Positions 1 through 10,990 are shown, counted from the first letter of the stretch. The stretch: 64,000 nt of DNA from Terfezia claveryi (GCA_015179025.1 WHUX01000207.1:1-64000), one strand, 5' to 3'. A program made the numbers and translations. The notes: generated by a model from the letters alone, not told the origin.

Positions 1-440
1 CTCTATACCAACCTCCAAGCTAAAGATCCCATGCCTTCTTAATGTCATTGACAACTGCCCTATCTTTTTGGAGGCGATTACTAATCTCATGTACTTGCCC
101 AGCACTATTGGTAATCACTCAAAAGAGCTCCCAATATTCATAACTAAGCTAAAGTATCTAATTGTCTTTGGGATCTTCTGGCTTAGAATGTACAATGTAC
201 TAGTCAGCTTTAGCTCTTACACCTTCCAATTCAATAGCCCTTATTGCAAAAAACACTGTGGTAATACAAAGACTACTATCACTGGGCTGTGTGCATTACC
301 ATCCCTAATAATCAACTCAACTCAAGTGGTACTTCTACTTATCCTATACACAGAACCCGTATGTATATGATCTCCTAACCCATTGCCTTAGTATACCCCT
401 TAGTTGCCTTGTCTCCCAGAGCCTATGTTACACTTGACTT
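1..440 (+). pseudogene. Decayed Gypsy gag-protease fragment
   Basis: The open frame at 68-370 is a diverged copy of the region encoded on the minus strand at about 5100-5355 in the chromodomain Gypsy element: both contain the pattern ITKLKY..V.GI.WLRM..V.VSF.SYT.QFNS...CKKH.GN.K.T.TGLCALP. Compared with that copy, this one has many C-to-T and G-to-A differences, so it is AT-rich, as expected for a mutated repeat. It is cut by the window edge and by a stop after residue 100. Nothing suggests it is active. Confidence 0.75.
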
Positions 441-600
441 ACTAGCTTCTTTATACTACTAAACTACCTAGCAACCAACTTTGACCCTTATATCTTAGTA
501 TATACTAGTTCTAATATTATCTTAGTAATCTATATTAATTATATTACTATATTTAGATCCAGCATACTTAGATAAGTACTAAAAGTATTATGGAAGAGAA
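441..600. other. AT-rich stretch between two relics
   Basis: No readable coding sequence. It joins the Gypsy relic on the left to the recognisable part of the Copia relic on the right, and the boundary between them cannot be placed. Confidence 0.4.
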
Positions 601-1153
601 AATTTGATCTCAGTAATATTAGCCTTTTAAAGTAGCTACTTGAAATTTAAATATAATAATAGTATTAAAATTTGGTGACCTTATCATAATATATATATAT
701 AGACCAATTACTAGTGAAATTTGAGATGGCCTTTTACAACCTAGTCATTCTTTCTCATAATCTTTACTACAAGCTAGTAAAAGCTAATATAGGAGACAAT
801 AACCCTATTGATATTTCCCTATACTAGCAAATTATAGTCTCTCTAATATACCTTGTTATTGGCATATAACCTGAACTGGTATATATAGTCTCAGTACTCT
901 CCCAGTTTTTATTAAAGCTGAAAATAGCTTATATAGGGGTACTCAAGTAAGTCTTATGATACCTTAAAGGCACTCGCAACTTTAAGCTTTTATATACTAT
1001 AAACCTTATTTATTTAGCTAGCTTCTCAGATGTAGATTGTATAGGTGATTGATCTAAACAAAAATCTATTATAGGCTATATCTTCTATATAGCAACTAAG
1101 ACTATTTGCTAGTAGACTATCAAATAGAAATATATTACCACTTCTATAGTTGA
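600..1153 (+). pseudogene. Copia relic, left part (end of RT, start of RNase H)
   Basis: With stops ignored, the plus strand reads as the end of a Copia reverse transcriptase followed by RNase H. A VLxYLKGT motif at about 950-980 is followed by SFSDVDCIGD.SKQKSIIGYIF at about 1020-1090, matching the usual Copia pattern YSDADWAG...RKSTTGY. Several codons are stops (TAG, TGA). The reading frame stops at 1153 because a Gypsy element is inserted there and resumes at 7403. Confidence 0.85.
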
Positions 1154-1772
1154 TATAACGATGGCTCCGGGGACAAGATGACCAAGAGGTACACCGAAGC
1201 AAGGGCAAGGCTAGGGTGATACACACGTAGGAACGCTACGTGTGTGACTAGGGGAAAAGGCTAGGATGGGGACAAGGGCGAGGGCGAGAGAGGTAGAGGG
1301 CAAGGGGCACGAGACACATGGAGGCAGTTGCCGCATGTGTTGGAGGGAGGCAGCTGTGCTGCAGAGTGGTTCACGAGACAAGGGGGGGTGCACAAGGGAG
1401 GTGCACAAGCGCTAGGAGAGGCAAGGTCCTGTATTAGATATACAAGACGTTAGATAGGGATCCAATGACAGTACGAGGGATAGGGGCTATATATACATAA
1501 TTCCGGGCTAGGGCAACGGAAGGAATAAGCTTCCCAAGATCCCCTATCTCGGAAGCAAAGCAAGGTAATGATAACCCATCACCTGCGATTGCAGATGATG
1601 ATAAAGGCAACAATGTCAATAACCCTTTACCTGCGTCACAGGTGATGCCGAGGGCAATAATGACAATAACCATCAATGACATCCGAACAAGCCTATTCGA
1701 GTATCAAAACAGTACGATACCCGAACAAGCCTGTTCGAGTGTCAAATCAAGACTAAGAACACCATTGTGACA
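1154..1772 (-). repeat. 3' LTR of the chromodomain Gypsy element
   Basis: Aligns along its length with 6832-7402. It is 48 bp longer because of a local duplication at about 1560-1665 (the ACCTGCG..GCAG.TGATG block appears twice). Its outer end on the plus strand reads TATAACGA where the other copy reads TGTTTCGA, so the terminal TG has become TA. Confidence 0.93.
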
Positions 1773-1926
1773 CTATTCCCCCTTTAGGCTGGAGCTCTAG
1801 TAATGGAGGCCTAGGCACAACAACCGGCAAATCACTACAGGGAACAACAATACAGGAAAACAATAACAAGAACAAGAACAACAACAAGAATGCAAAGTCA
1901 CGACATCAGTCGACTGGGTAAGGCTT

Positions 1927-2259
1927 CTTAGAGTATTACTGGTGGAACAGTATGACCAAATCCTGCGCATTCTCCAAGTCCTCTACGGGTTGCCAGGTAG
2001 TCTCCTCGTCTCCTACCCACTTAACCTTATACTGAACTCACCCATAGTGTTTTCTGGAGTCCAGTACCTCCTCAACCTCCCACTCCTCTTCACCTGCAAT
2101 CACTACGGGAGGGGGTGGGGGGTGCCTTTGCTCGGGGAGGGGATCGTTGGCGGCTGGTTCGATCTCCGAGACATGAACGACCGGGTGGCATTTGATATCT
2201 TTAGGGAACTTCAACCGGTAGGCGTAAGTGCCCACATTCCCTAATACCTCATAAGGCAC
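1927..2259 (-). pseudogene. Chromodomain at the end of the Gypsy polyprotein
   Basis: The minus strand encodes HPVVHVSEIEP, a proline-rich linker, then EEEWEVEEVLDSRKHYG, a TGA stop at 2038-2040, and beyond it in the same frame YKVKWVG..E.TWQPVEDLENAQ. This is the standard chromodomain layout (an acidic EVE.ILD start, YLVKW.G and W.P.E.L aromatic positions). In chromoviruses the domain directs integration to modified chromatin. The in-frame stop would remove its second half. Confidence 0.88.
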
Positions 2260-3453
2260 TAGGAACTTATGATCTAGCTTACGAGAAGGTCATTCTGTCC
2301 GGAAGTGCCGACTAGAGAGCCATACCTTGTCTCCCGGCTGGTATCTAGGGGCTAGCAATCGTGATCCGTTGGCATACTCCGCTTGCCTGGCTTGCGCATA
2401 TCCCAGCTCTGCTTTCAGGGTACAGGGGAGTTTAGCGATTCCAACCGCGAACTCCTTGGCCGAGGCATCTTTTTTGGCTTTTTGCAGGGGCGCCAGGGCA
2501 TCCACGAACCGAGGGTGCCAACCGTAGTTAGCCAGGAAAGGCGAGGTTTTGGAAGATTCCGAGAACTAGTTGTTCGTGGCAAATTCGCAGGTGGCCAGTA
2601 ACGAAACCCAGTTATCGTGCTGGTAATTGACAAAGGCCCACATATATTGCTCCATAATGGCGTTCATCCTCTCCGATTGGCCGTCCGTCTAGGGGTGATA
2701 TGTCGTTGACAGACGTGCTTTGATCTCCAGAAGTTCGCAGAAGGCTTGCCAGAATTCTGAGGTAAACTAGGGGCCACGGTCGGACATGATCAATTCAGGA
2801 AGGCCATGGTATCGGAATATATTATTGAGGTAGAGATTGGCTAACTCTGGAGCAGAGCAGGTATCCCGGCAAGGTATAACATGCCTCATTTTTGTCAACC
2901 AATCCACCACCATCAAGATGGTATTGAACCCCGAGTCTTCCGGCAACCCTGTTACGAAGTCCATAGTCAGGTGCAGCCATGGCCGATCAAGGATATCTAG
3001 AGGTTTCAGTGTCCTATACGGGGCCTGTCAGACAGGCTTAGCACGTTTGCAAACATGGCAGTTCCGTATGTACCGCTCCATATCCTTCCGTTGGTCGATC
3101 CATGTGTACTCCCTGGCCAGAAGCTCTAACGTTTTGGCCACTACAGGGTGACCTGCAACCAGGCTGTCATGGAGTTCCTTAATCAATCGAAGGCGCAGCT
3201 CTCCTTCCGGCACATACAGCCGTTCGAGGTGGTAGAGGAGTCCTTCCTGGATGGTACACTCGGCTAGGGAGATCTTGGGGTGGTGGCGCTGGCCAGAATC
3301 TACTGCGGTGATAATTTCCTTAGCCAAGGGGTCATCCTCGTATGCCCGTCTCACCAGTTGTCGGAGGTCGGCTTCCATAGCGGCCTCGGCTTCTGCATCA
3401 ACCTCAGTATCAGTGAGGACATTGGCCGCCAGATCAAGGTTTTCGGGCTTCAA
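2260..3453 (-). pseudogene. Gypsy integrase region (zinc finger and catalytic core)
   Basis: The minus strand encodes an H-H-C-C zinc-binding module (HDSLVAGHP ... CHVCKRAK, about 3028-3190) followed by the integrase core, with the first catalytic Asp in MDFVTGLP (about 2950) and the second in SDRGP at about 2770. The core frame is then cut by TAG at 2767-2769 (expected Q of DRGPQFT) and again at 2689-2691 (expected Q of YHPQTDGQSE). Both are CAG-to-TAG changes. Downstream is RYQPGDKVWLSSRHF, the usual region before the GPY/F and chromodomain segments. Confidence 0.88.
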
Positions 3454-4735
3454 TACTACCTGATTTTGGTATTTTAGCCTTTCATCCCCCCTCTTAGGGA
3501 GATCTCCTGATCTCTGAGTTAACGCATCGGGCTTGCCACCATCTTTTCCAGGATGGTACTTGATCTTAAAGTTGAACCGAGAGAGGAATTCCGACTACCT
3601 GGCCTGCCGTCGGTTGAGCAGCTTGGTAGTGGTAAAGTACTCAAGGTTTTTATGGTCAGAAAGTACTTCGATAATCCCCTTAGCTGACTCCAGGTGTAGC
3701 CTCCATTCTTCAAATACTCGCATGATGGCCATCAGCTCCTTGTCGTAGATCTCATAGTTGCACTCAGCTGGGGAATGCTTCTTTGAGAAATAGGCCACTG
3801 GGTGGAGGATACCTTTATCATCGTTCTGAGAGAGGATTCCCATGGAGACATAGTCGGAGGTATCGGTTTTGACGACACACTCCTGGTCAGGGTTGAAATG
3901 TGCCAAGATTGGTGCTGAGCAAAAGGCTTCCTTGAGGTTTAGGAAGGCAGATTGGGCTTCTGGATTCCAGTCGAAACGCTGGTCTTTTTTGGTCAGGGCG
4001 GTGAGGGGGGCTACGATCTTCAAATACCCTAGAATGAACTGCCGGTAAAAGTTAGCGAACCCTAGGAAGGCTTCGACATCCTTGAGATTTGCTGGGGTTT
4101 GCCATTCCTGGACAGCGGTAACCTTGGTGGGGTCCATCCTGATACCTTCTGTAGTAATGATTAACCCCAAATACTTGACCTCCTGCATATGAAACTCGCA
4201 TTTCTCCGGTTTCAGGTATAATCCGGCCTTCTCCAGCTTCTCTAGCACCTGCCTCACATGGATTTTGTATTCTACTAGGGAGTCCGAGTATATGAGGATA
4301 TCGTCCAGGTAAGCTATGCAGAACACATCGAGGAAGTCTCGCAAGGTGTCATTGATAAAGTGCTGGAAGGAGGCAGGGGCATTGGTTAGGCCAAAGGGCA
4401 TCATATTATACTCAAAATGGCCATATCATGTTCGGAAGGCAGTTTTCCACTCCTCCCCCTCGGCGATCCATACTAGGTTGTAAGCCCCTCTTAAATCCAG
4501 TTTGGTGAACCATTTAGCCTTGGAGAGCCTGGCTAATATCTCCTGGATTAGGGGTAGGGGGTACCTGTTTTTGACCGTTATCTCGTTTAGGCCCCAGTAA
4601 TTGACACACAACCAGAGAGAGCTGTCCGTTTTCTTTACGAAAAGCACTGGGGCACCCGCTGGTAAAGAGCTATGGCGAATGAAGCTCTTGTTGAGGTTTT
4701 CCTACAAGTATTTCTTCAGGGCCTCCAGCTCCACT
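3454..4735 (-). pseudogene. Gypsy reverse transcriptase and RNase H region
   Basis: The minus strand encodes reverse transcriptase with [12 protein letters not shown] (about 4500), [13 protein letters not shown] (about 4390) and the catalytic YLDD in [12 protein letters not shown] (about 4310). RNase H follows with Asp in VVKTDTSDY, Glu in YDKELMAI and Asp in [10 protein letters not shown]. Frames are broken between 4404 and 4426 and near 3595. Domain order and motifs are those of Ty3/Gypsy pol. Confidence 0.9.
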
Positions 4736-5560
4736 CAGGACATTCCGTAGAGGGGCCCATAGGGGGGGGTCTTACTCTTTACCAGCGGAATTGTGTGGTC
4801 ATATAGTCGGTGGGGCGCCAGCTTCTCCGCGGCTTTTTCCGAGAACAGATCAATAAACTCGTGGTATTCATCTGGGACCATGGCCTTCCACTCCTCCTTA
4901 GGCCGCATCTTGTTGATTTCCAGGTTCACCTCATATATGGACAGGGCATGAGCCTTCAGCTTGTGCCTCCTTGTGAGGTAAGCGAAAGCCCCTGCCCTGA
5001 TGAAGCTAACATTCAGAGGTTTTTGGGGACTCGGGGGCACAGGAGAAACTAGGGGCACAGGGGAAACCGGGGGCATAGGGGAAACAGGGGAATTGGCATC
5101 AAGGTGCGCAGGCAGGTGCACCACCTGGGTCAGGTAGATTACCGGGGGTGGCAAGGCACACAGCCCAGTAACGGTGGCCTTCGGATTCCCGTAGTGTTTT
5201 TTGCAAAACTGGCTGTTGAACTGCAGGGTATAAGAGCCGAAGCTGACCGATACATCATGCATTCTTAGCCACGGGATTCCGAGTACAATCGGGTATTTGA
5301 GCTTAGTCACAAACATCGGGAGGGCTTCAGAGTAATCCCCGACCAGGGCAGGCATACACGCGATATCGGTGATATCTCCGGAGGAGATGGGTCGACTGTC
5401 GATGACATCCAGAATACGGGGAGTTTTTAGCTTTGACGTGGGTATGGAGAATTTACTGACAAAGGCCTGGTCAACGAATGCAATTCCTGAAGCTCCGCAA
5501 TCTATGAGGGCTTACGTAGTGATTGTTATATCATTGATATTGAGGGAGATAGATACAACA
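4735..5560 (-). pseudogene. Gypsy protease region
   Basis: The minus strand encodes ALIDCGASGIAFVD at about 5480-5520, an aspartic protease active site of the D-[ST/C]-G-A-S form. It is followed by a long stretch with the retroviral-protease-like pattern PIVLGIPWLRMHDVSVSF and a proline-rich linker (about 5030-5090, PVSPMPPVSPVPLVSP). A stop precedes 4735. The same region is present as a diverged copy at 68-370. Confidence 0.8.
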
Positions 5561-5675
5561 AAATGCTCGCTGAATAAGCGAGATTCGTCAACAACAGAAG
5601 AAGCGAAAGAAACAGAAAATGCAGACAAAGATAAAGATAGATGGCCTAGGGCAGGTCCCTTGCTAGTGTCAGTGA

Positions 5676-6542
5676 CTATGCAAGGGACAGGGCTTTTCCC
5701 GACTTATCCACCTCTTCGATCCTGGATTCGGAGATGGCATTGGTGGCTATCGAATGGTTTTTTCGAAGGGGACACACTGCGATGAAATGGTCCCCCTTTC
5801 CGCATGCAATGCACAAACCCTGAGTGCGGTGACGGTCCCTTTCCTCCTGGGTAAAACGAGGTCTACCTACTGACAGGTCCATGGAGGCAGCCCTACCCAC
5901 TACCAGGGAGGGGTGTGCAGGCTTGTTGACTGGTGTGGGTTGGGTACGTGCTATCGGGAAGGGGGTATGGGGAGTCAAGGTCGGGAGTGTCTTTTGGGGG
6001 GCTCTTAGTGCCACTGTCTACTATTCCACCCAGCTAGCTTGCTCAATAAGTTCGTCCAGGGTCTTGGTCAGTGGACAGTAGACTAGAGCCTTTTTCAGCT
6101 CGAAGGTAAGCCCGTTTTTGAACTGGTCGAGCTTGGCTTCATCATTCCAATTGAGCTCTGCTGCCAGCCTGGAGAACTCGGCAACATAGGTTGACAGTTC
6201 ATTGTGTTTTTGCTTGAAGTCTCACAGGGCCCTGCTAGCAGTTCCTTTAGGATCCGGGTCCCTGAAGGCTCGGTCCAAGATTGCCATTAGTGCTGGGATA
6301 TCTACCAGATCAATCCCTGTTGCCTTAATGAAGGGCTGTACCTGATTCCTGGCCTTACCCTCCAGGAGGCCATAGACGTATGAGAGCTGGTGGTGGACAG
6401 TGGGGAACTTCACCAAGTTCCCAAAGAGTTTTATTTGCACAGAGTTCTTCCATGCTTGAAACTGGCCCCGGTCCCCATTAAACTTGCACGGGGTTAGTAG
6501 GTCTTGTGTTTTCTGGTTCTTTGGACTGTCGGCCAAGTCCAA
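5676..6542 (-). pseudogene. Gypsy gag with CCHC zinc knuckle
   Basis: The minus strand starts MDLADSPKNQKTQDLLTPCKFNGDR and continues with the gag capsid-like pattern (WKNSVQIKLFGN ... LSYVYGLLEGKARNQV). After a TGA where Arg is expected (CGA-to-TGA, near 6222) the frame continues DFKQKHNELSTYVAEFSRLA, and after two adjacent TAG codons at 6018-6023 (CAGCAG expected) it continues to the zinc knuckle CIACGKGDHFIAVC at about 5785-5830. Gag coats the RNA in the virus-like particle. Three nonsense changes show it is inactive. Confidence 0.88.
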
Positions 6543-6831
6543 GATACGAGTCAGTCTTCGGATGGTTATCTTGTCCTCTGCTGCATCTTCTCAAAGGATG
6601 GTTATTTCATCTTCGGCTTCTCGAATTTGCTTTTCAGCTTTCTAAAGGTCCGCTCCTTGTTGTTCGCCAATGGCATAAGTCTCTGTGAATATTTTGATCA
6701 CAGTTCTTCGGTATGCTGATAGTTCTGTCGGGTCTGATGGAATCGGAGTCGCCTTCTAGGCTGCGAATCTATCGGTGGGTAGTGGAATGCTCGCGGACAT
6801 TGTACTGGTTGGTCTGAAAGATCCAACGTAG

Positions 6832-7402
6832 TGTTTCGAGGGCTCCGGGGACAAGGCGACCAAAGGGTACGCTGGGGCAAGGGCAAGGCTAGGATGACAT
6901 ACACGTAGGAACGCTACGTGTGTGACTAGGGGCAAAGGCTAGGACGGAGGCAAGGGCGAGGGTGAGAGAGGCAGAGGGTAAAGGGCATGAGACACAAGGA
7001 GGCAGTTGCCGTGTATGTCGGAGGGAGGCAGCTGTACTGCAGAGTGGTTCACGAGACAAAGGGGGGTGCACAAGGGAGGTGCACAAGCGCTGGGAGAGGC
7101 AAGGTCCTGTATTGGATATACAAGATATTAGATAGGGATCCAACGACAGTACGAGGGACAGGGGCTATATATATATAATTCCGGGCCAGGGCAACGGAAG
7201 AAATAAGCTTCCCAAGATCCCCTATCTTAGAAGCCAAGTAAGGTAACGATAACCCATCACCTGCATCGCAGGTGATGCCGAGGGCAACAATAATAATAAC
7301 CATCAATGACACCCGAACAAGCCTATTCGAGTATCAAAACAGCACAACACCCGAACAAGCCTGTTCGAGTATCAAATTAAGACTAAGAACACAGTTGTGA
7401 CA
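6832..7402 (-). repeat. 5' LTR of the chromodomain Gypsy element
   Basis: 571 bp, beginning TGTTTCGAGGG and ending TTGTGACA on the plus strand, so it keeps the canonical TG...CA ends. Followed immediately by the GTTGA target duplication. Confidence 0.93.
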
Positions 7403-7886
7403 GTTGAAGTGGAATATATTACGCTATCTATAACTGCCAAATACCATGTATGGCTACAGTTTGCTTTGAATAAGCTTAGAACTTTTATACCAGCTACTCT
7501 GAGTACTAACCATGATGCCTTTATTGATCTAACTTCTAATCCTTGAATCAGTAATAAAAGCAAACATATTGAAGTGGCCTATTATCATATATAAGATCTA
7601 GTGGAGACTGGGAAAATTACTGTTCTTTATATTCTGAGCCATAACAATCTTGCGGACCTATGCACTAAGCCTTTTCCACATCTCTGACTCTCTATACTAA
7701 GAGAACTCACCCTAGGCAAGATATAATTTCCTTGCTTTATTCAATTTCAGTACTCTTTTACCTATCTTTTTTTTTTTTTTCTATTACCATGGTTTTTTAT
7801 AGGTTTTTTAACGAGGCTGACTTGATAACGTACATTTTAAGAAAACAGGAGGGGCCTCATTCTAGCAAGTATGTGCTGTGGAGGGG
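7403..7886 (+). pseudogene. Copia relic, right part (end of RNase H) and 3' untranslated region
   Basis: The Copia frame interrupted at 1153 resumes here: VEYITLSITAKYHVWLQFAL, then SNKSKHIEVAYYH...DLVETGKI and LSHNNLADLCTKPFP at about 7555-7685, matching the Copia C-terminus (SKHIDV.YHFIR..V..G.I......NLADI.TKPL). The TAG after YYHI and the TGA in the preceding segment are nonsense changes. A run of 14 T lies at about 7770. A purine-rich tract (GTGGAGGGG) ends at 7886, just before the LTR. Confidence 0.88.
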
Positions 7887-8381
7887 TGTTAGAATAAATG
7901 TACTACATTCCGTTCATTCCGCACATTCCATTCATTCCGCCCATGCCTTGCTATACCATATGCATATAGCATGCTTCTTGCTTAGCCTGCTTAGCCATAC
8001 GGCTCGCAGCGGCCTACACTCATATGGCGTGCTTGATACCTTGCTTGCACTCATATCGTGGCTTTATGGCATGCTGCACTCATATGGCGTGCTTGATACC
8101 TTGCTCGCACTCATATCGTGGCTTCATGCCTAGCTACGGCTCACAGCGGACATGTGCTTCTCCTTCTTCCTTAGATGTACGCTCATTCATGTATATATAT
8201 CTGGTTGATTCTCCTGCTTTAAGACATAACAAAAGTCATATACATCTCTTCACTACGCCATAGCCTTACTTACTTCTCTTCCTGACAATCTCACTTCGTT
8301 CATTCGTATTATCCTTCATTGGACATTTGGATCTCTCCGTTGCCCATATATATATATCTTCTCTCTCTTTTAAACCTAACA
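7887..8381 (+). repeat. Copia 3' LTR
   Basis: Starts TGTTAGAATAAATG right after the purine tract. It contains an internal duplication (a CATATGGCGTGCTTGATACCTTGC block, twice, at about 8020-8110). The same LTR family occurs as solo copies on the minus strand at 11241-11729, 16658-17006 and 48746-49046. The right end is uncertain: the solo copies suggest it ends soon after the GGATCTCTCC block (about 8358), while CTAACA at 8376-8381 would pair with the TGTTAG start. Confidence 0.8.
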
Positions 8382-8709
8382 CCTGGAAGAACTTCAAAAA
8401 AAAGTTGCATGATCTGGTCTACCCTGTCGGGTTGGCCAGGCAGGGTGGCGGCAATAGTATAGAATATGCTTATAATTGGTTCATGTGCTCGAAATCTGGA
8501 ACTTTCGATACCACAGCAATAGTGTCTCGAGAGAACTTTCCCGCCTAGGACTATCCAGCCACAACTAAAGTCTTATTCTGGCGTTGATACGGCAGGATAT
8601 TAGGATACAAATTGGGAAACAGTACGAGCACTAAATTATACGTAGCTACTATTAGCTAACTGTCACTTTTCACTGGCATGTAGAAAATCACTCCTGCCGT
8701 ACACCTCGT
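8382..8709. other. Non-coding gap before the 8710 gene
   Basis: No recognisable gene, repeat or RNA. The open frame at 8327-8548 begins inside the LTR and has no recognisable motif. Confidence 0.4.
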
Positions 8710-9951
8710 TCACCCCGAGCTACAACCTCCTCCTCTGATTTCTTTCTCCCAAGTACAAGTCACGAACGCGTCAAACACTACCCTCTCCGCCAGCGCAGCC
8801 ACCCAGGCTGCCTGAAAGCCCCCGTCGCGCTCCACCACCGGTTTTCCCCCTAATTTCAAATTCACAGACTCTATGCTTGGTACCCACACACCTTCGCCAT
8901 TTCTGAACTCTGCAATCCTGATGGCTGGGAAAATAAGATCCAGGAGGTCTTGTTTACTCCACGGCCTTGTTGGCGGTCGGGGGAGCGGGATCGGGTGGTG
9001 TGTGAGGAGGCAGGAGGGTGGTGGGCGCGGCGGGCGGGGGAAGGGCGAGCGGAGAATCGTCAGGAGAATGGAGGCTTGAGGTTCGTTCAGAGGCTTTCTG
9101 GTATCAATGTTGGAGTCACCTATGGCGGAGGAAATATCGGTATAGCCGGTACAGTGACATGGGGTGGGATCGAGAGGCTCGACCTCTGGGGTATTTCTTT
9201 TGGGTCGTGTAAGCAGTGGTGTTGATGATGATCGTTCAAGTGCTTGGATATTCGAGGGTTGGGAGAATGATGGAGGCATTCCACTCGCAACAGTAGTATT
9301 TGAGTTCAATACTTGTAGATGCCCCGCTCCCCAATCAGCCACAACCCTCAATATCACCTCGTTCCCTAAGCCAAATGGTCCCACTCCCATTACCACATCA
9401 CTCTCCTCCCCCTCAATTACCATCTGCGTATCATAACGGTAACCGTCATTCTGTTTGGGCACTGAATTCCTCCCCGCCAGCTCCCTACTCAACCACACCC
9501 GATCCAGCTCCTCTACCAGCAAATCCATCGTACACGTATAGCCTATTGGCCTTTCGCGTTCGCCCTCATCCTCGGCCGGCCCCTGCAATTTCTTCCATAC
9601 TCGAAGCTCTACTGTGTTGTTTACATGCACACGGTGTCCCAGTATCCTGGAGAGGGTAGCGCAGAACTCGGCGGGTGCGGCGCGGACCAGCTGCAAGAAA
9701 CTCGATGCAAGGGCCGTATCAAGGGTCAAGGCAGGAGCGACACATGTGGCCCAAATAGGACGGTAGGGAACACGGTAGCAAGTGACGTTGGGATTTTGGG
9801 GTAATGCTGTCGCGGGGGTTGAGAATGAATTTAGGGTGGTGGCGTTGGAGGCGGCAGCCCAGCTAGAGGGGCAAGGTGTATGCATCGACGGCAGGAAATA
9901 AAGCCACAATATAGGTTGCTGGCTGGGTGACAATGACAACCATGGCATCAT
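8710..9951 (-). CDS. Hypothetical protein, 413 aa, unknown family
   Basis: The longest uninterrupted frame in a GC-rich stretch, with no stops or repeats inside, so it is probably a real gene. I do not recognise the family. The N-terminal 25 residues are moderately hydrophobic (QPILWLYFLPS) but are not a clear signal peptide. Residues about 90-165 are charged and could be a globular domain (HRVHVNNTVELRVWKKLQ), and about 185-215 (VIEGEESDVVMGVGPFGLG) are followed by a Ser/Pro-rich segment and a poly-Pro stretch (SPFPRPPRPPPSC). The C-terminal 60 residues are again globular-looking (WVPSIESVNLKLGGKPVVERD). The start is uncertain: another ATG in a different frame 13 nt downstream opens a 26-codon frame, so an upstream frameshift or an intron is possible. 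Confidence 0.55.
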   Translation of the reverse strand: MMPWLSLSPSQQPILWLYFLPSMHTPCPSSWAAASNATTLNSFSTPATALPQNPNVTCYRVPYRPIWATCVAPALTLDTALASSFLQLVRAAPAEFCATLSRILGHRVHVNNTVELRVWKKLQGPAEDEGERERPIGYTCTMDLLVEELDRVWLSRELAGRNSVPKQNDGYRYDTQMVIEGEESDVVMGVGPFGLGNEVILRVVADWGAGHLQVLNSNTTVASGMPPSFSQPSNIQALERSSSTPLLTRPKRNTPEVEPLDPTPCHCTGYTDISSAIGDSNIDTRKPLNEPQASILLTILRSPFPRPPRPPPSCLLTHHPIPLPRPPTRPWSKQDLLDLIFPAIRIAEFRNGEGVWVPSIESVNLKLGGKPVVERDGGFQAAWVAALAERVVFDAFVTCTWEKEIRGGGCSSG

Positions 9952-10024
9952 GGATGGCCTGCATCATGGATGGCCCTGGCATCATGGATGGCCCTGGCAT
10001 CATGGATGGCCCTGGCATCATGGT
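9948..10024 (+). repeat. 18-bp minisatellite
   Basis: About four copies of CATCATGGATGGCCCTGG next to the start of the 8710-9951 gene. Because 18 is a multiple of three, the array is open in several frames and reads as a Pro-Gly-Ile-Met-Asp-Gly repeat. This is not evidence of coding. Confidence 0.9.
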
Positions 10025-10239
10025 GATCGAAACCCAGTGTGTGCGATGTGCGCTTGGTCAAGGAGGTGGGAGAGTTGATTGTGAGGTGTGCTTGTCGCGG
10101 TGTCCAAGTAGCCCTCCAGAGATGAGTCAACCAGGCATTACTTCTGGTCGTGCAGTCGGTCGCTTGGCTACCCTCACTGGAGGGTCTGGGCACGAGACTA
10201 CTTGGCTACCAGGGGCCCCCACCGCAAATTTTCTAGCTA

Positions 10240-10990
10240 AGCTTGGCATCAACCATAGTCGCAAGGCTGATTGCTCGCTTGATTCTAGGCTCATTTGCTC
10301 GCTTGATTCTAGGCTGTTTGCTTGCTCGATTCCATGCTGATTTGCTCGCTCAATTACTCGCTCATTTGCTCACTCATTTTCGCGCTGGTTTTGATGGTCA
10401 TTTCAAGGGTCACTACAAGGCTTATTTGAACGAGCACGATCTGCCGGATCTTTTGGGGTTCCGCAATATTGACGATTGGCAGGCTGATTTCTAGGGCTAT
10501 TTGCACGGTCGGATATATGGGCAATTTGCACGCGATTATATGGGCTATTTGCACACTGACTTCTAGGCTATTTGCACGGTCGGATATATGGGCTATTTGC
10601 ACGGTGATTTCTAGGGCTATTTGCACGGTGATTTTAGGTGTGCAATAATAGTTGTTTATTTAGCTAGATTTAGATATTATCGTGAGAACAGGACATTATT
10701 GGAAATGCATAAAATACAGTCAATGACAACTGTGAGGAAGGGCTATGATAGTTACAGGTAATGAGCTCGCAATCACAACGTGAGGGGGGACTAGTCTGCG
10801 TTCTGAAGGTCACAGGTTAATAAGCTCGCAATCATAATGTTGAGTTGGATAAAAGAGTGTTTGAAACGGATGTGTAAAGAGGAAGACGTTGGGAAGTGGG
10901 CATGCAACGTCCAATTGCGTAGTGGAAGAGTGCGAGACAAATCTCAGACAAAAGTGGATACCTAGAAGAACAAACGAGTCTGTAGTGGTG
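10240..10990 (+). repeat. Dispersed repeat with 24-bp satellite, copy 1
   Basis: Begins with tandem units of about 24 bp (GCTCGCTTGATTCTAGGCTGATTT type, then GGCTATTTGCACGGT..ATATAT type, up to about 10640). A unique-looking tail follows, with TTTATTTAGCTAGATTTAGATATTATCGTGAGAA. The tail and satellite reappear in reverse orientation at 28800-29790, and the satellite with a short piece of the tail at 36745-37180. Confidence 0.85.

Larger units (their letters stand above)
1154..7402 (-). mobile_element. Chromodomain Ty3/Gypsy retrotransposon with both LTRs
   Basis: A complete but dead LTR retrotransposon on the minus strand. The LTRs are at 1154-1772 and 6832-7402. Both flanks carry GTTGA (1149-1153 and 7403-7407), a perfect 5-bp target duplication. 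The minus-strand order is gag with zinc knuckle, protease, RT, RNase H, integrase and chromodomain, which defines a chromovirus. A polypurine tract (AAAGGGGGAATAG on the minus strand) abuts the left LTR. Many codons have become stops, mostly CAG-to-TAG and CGA-to-TGA. The element sits inside the RNase H region of a Copia relic. Confidence 0.95.

Noticed and set aside
6800..6831. tRNA primer-binding site of the chromodomain Gypsy element
   Set aside because: TGGATCTTTCAGACC begins 6 nt after the LTR on the minus strand, but I could not match it to a specific tRNA end.
9927..10340. 137-aa plus-strand frame through the 18-bp minisatellite
   Set aside because: It is made of the repeat and low-complexity sequence, with no conserved feature.
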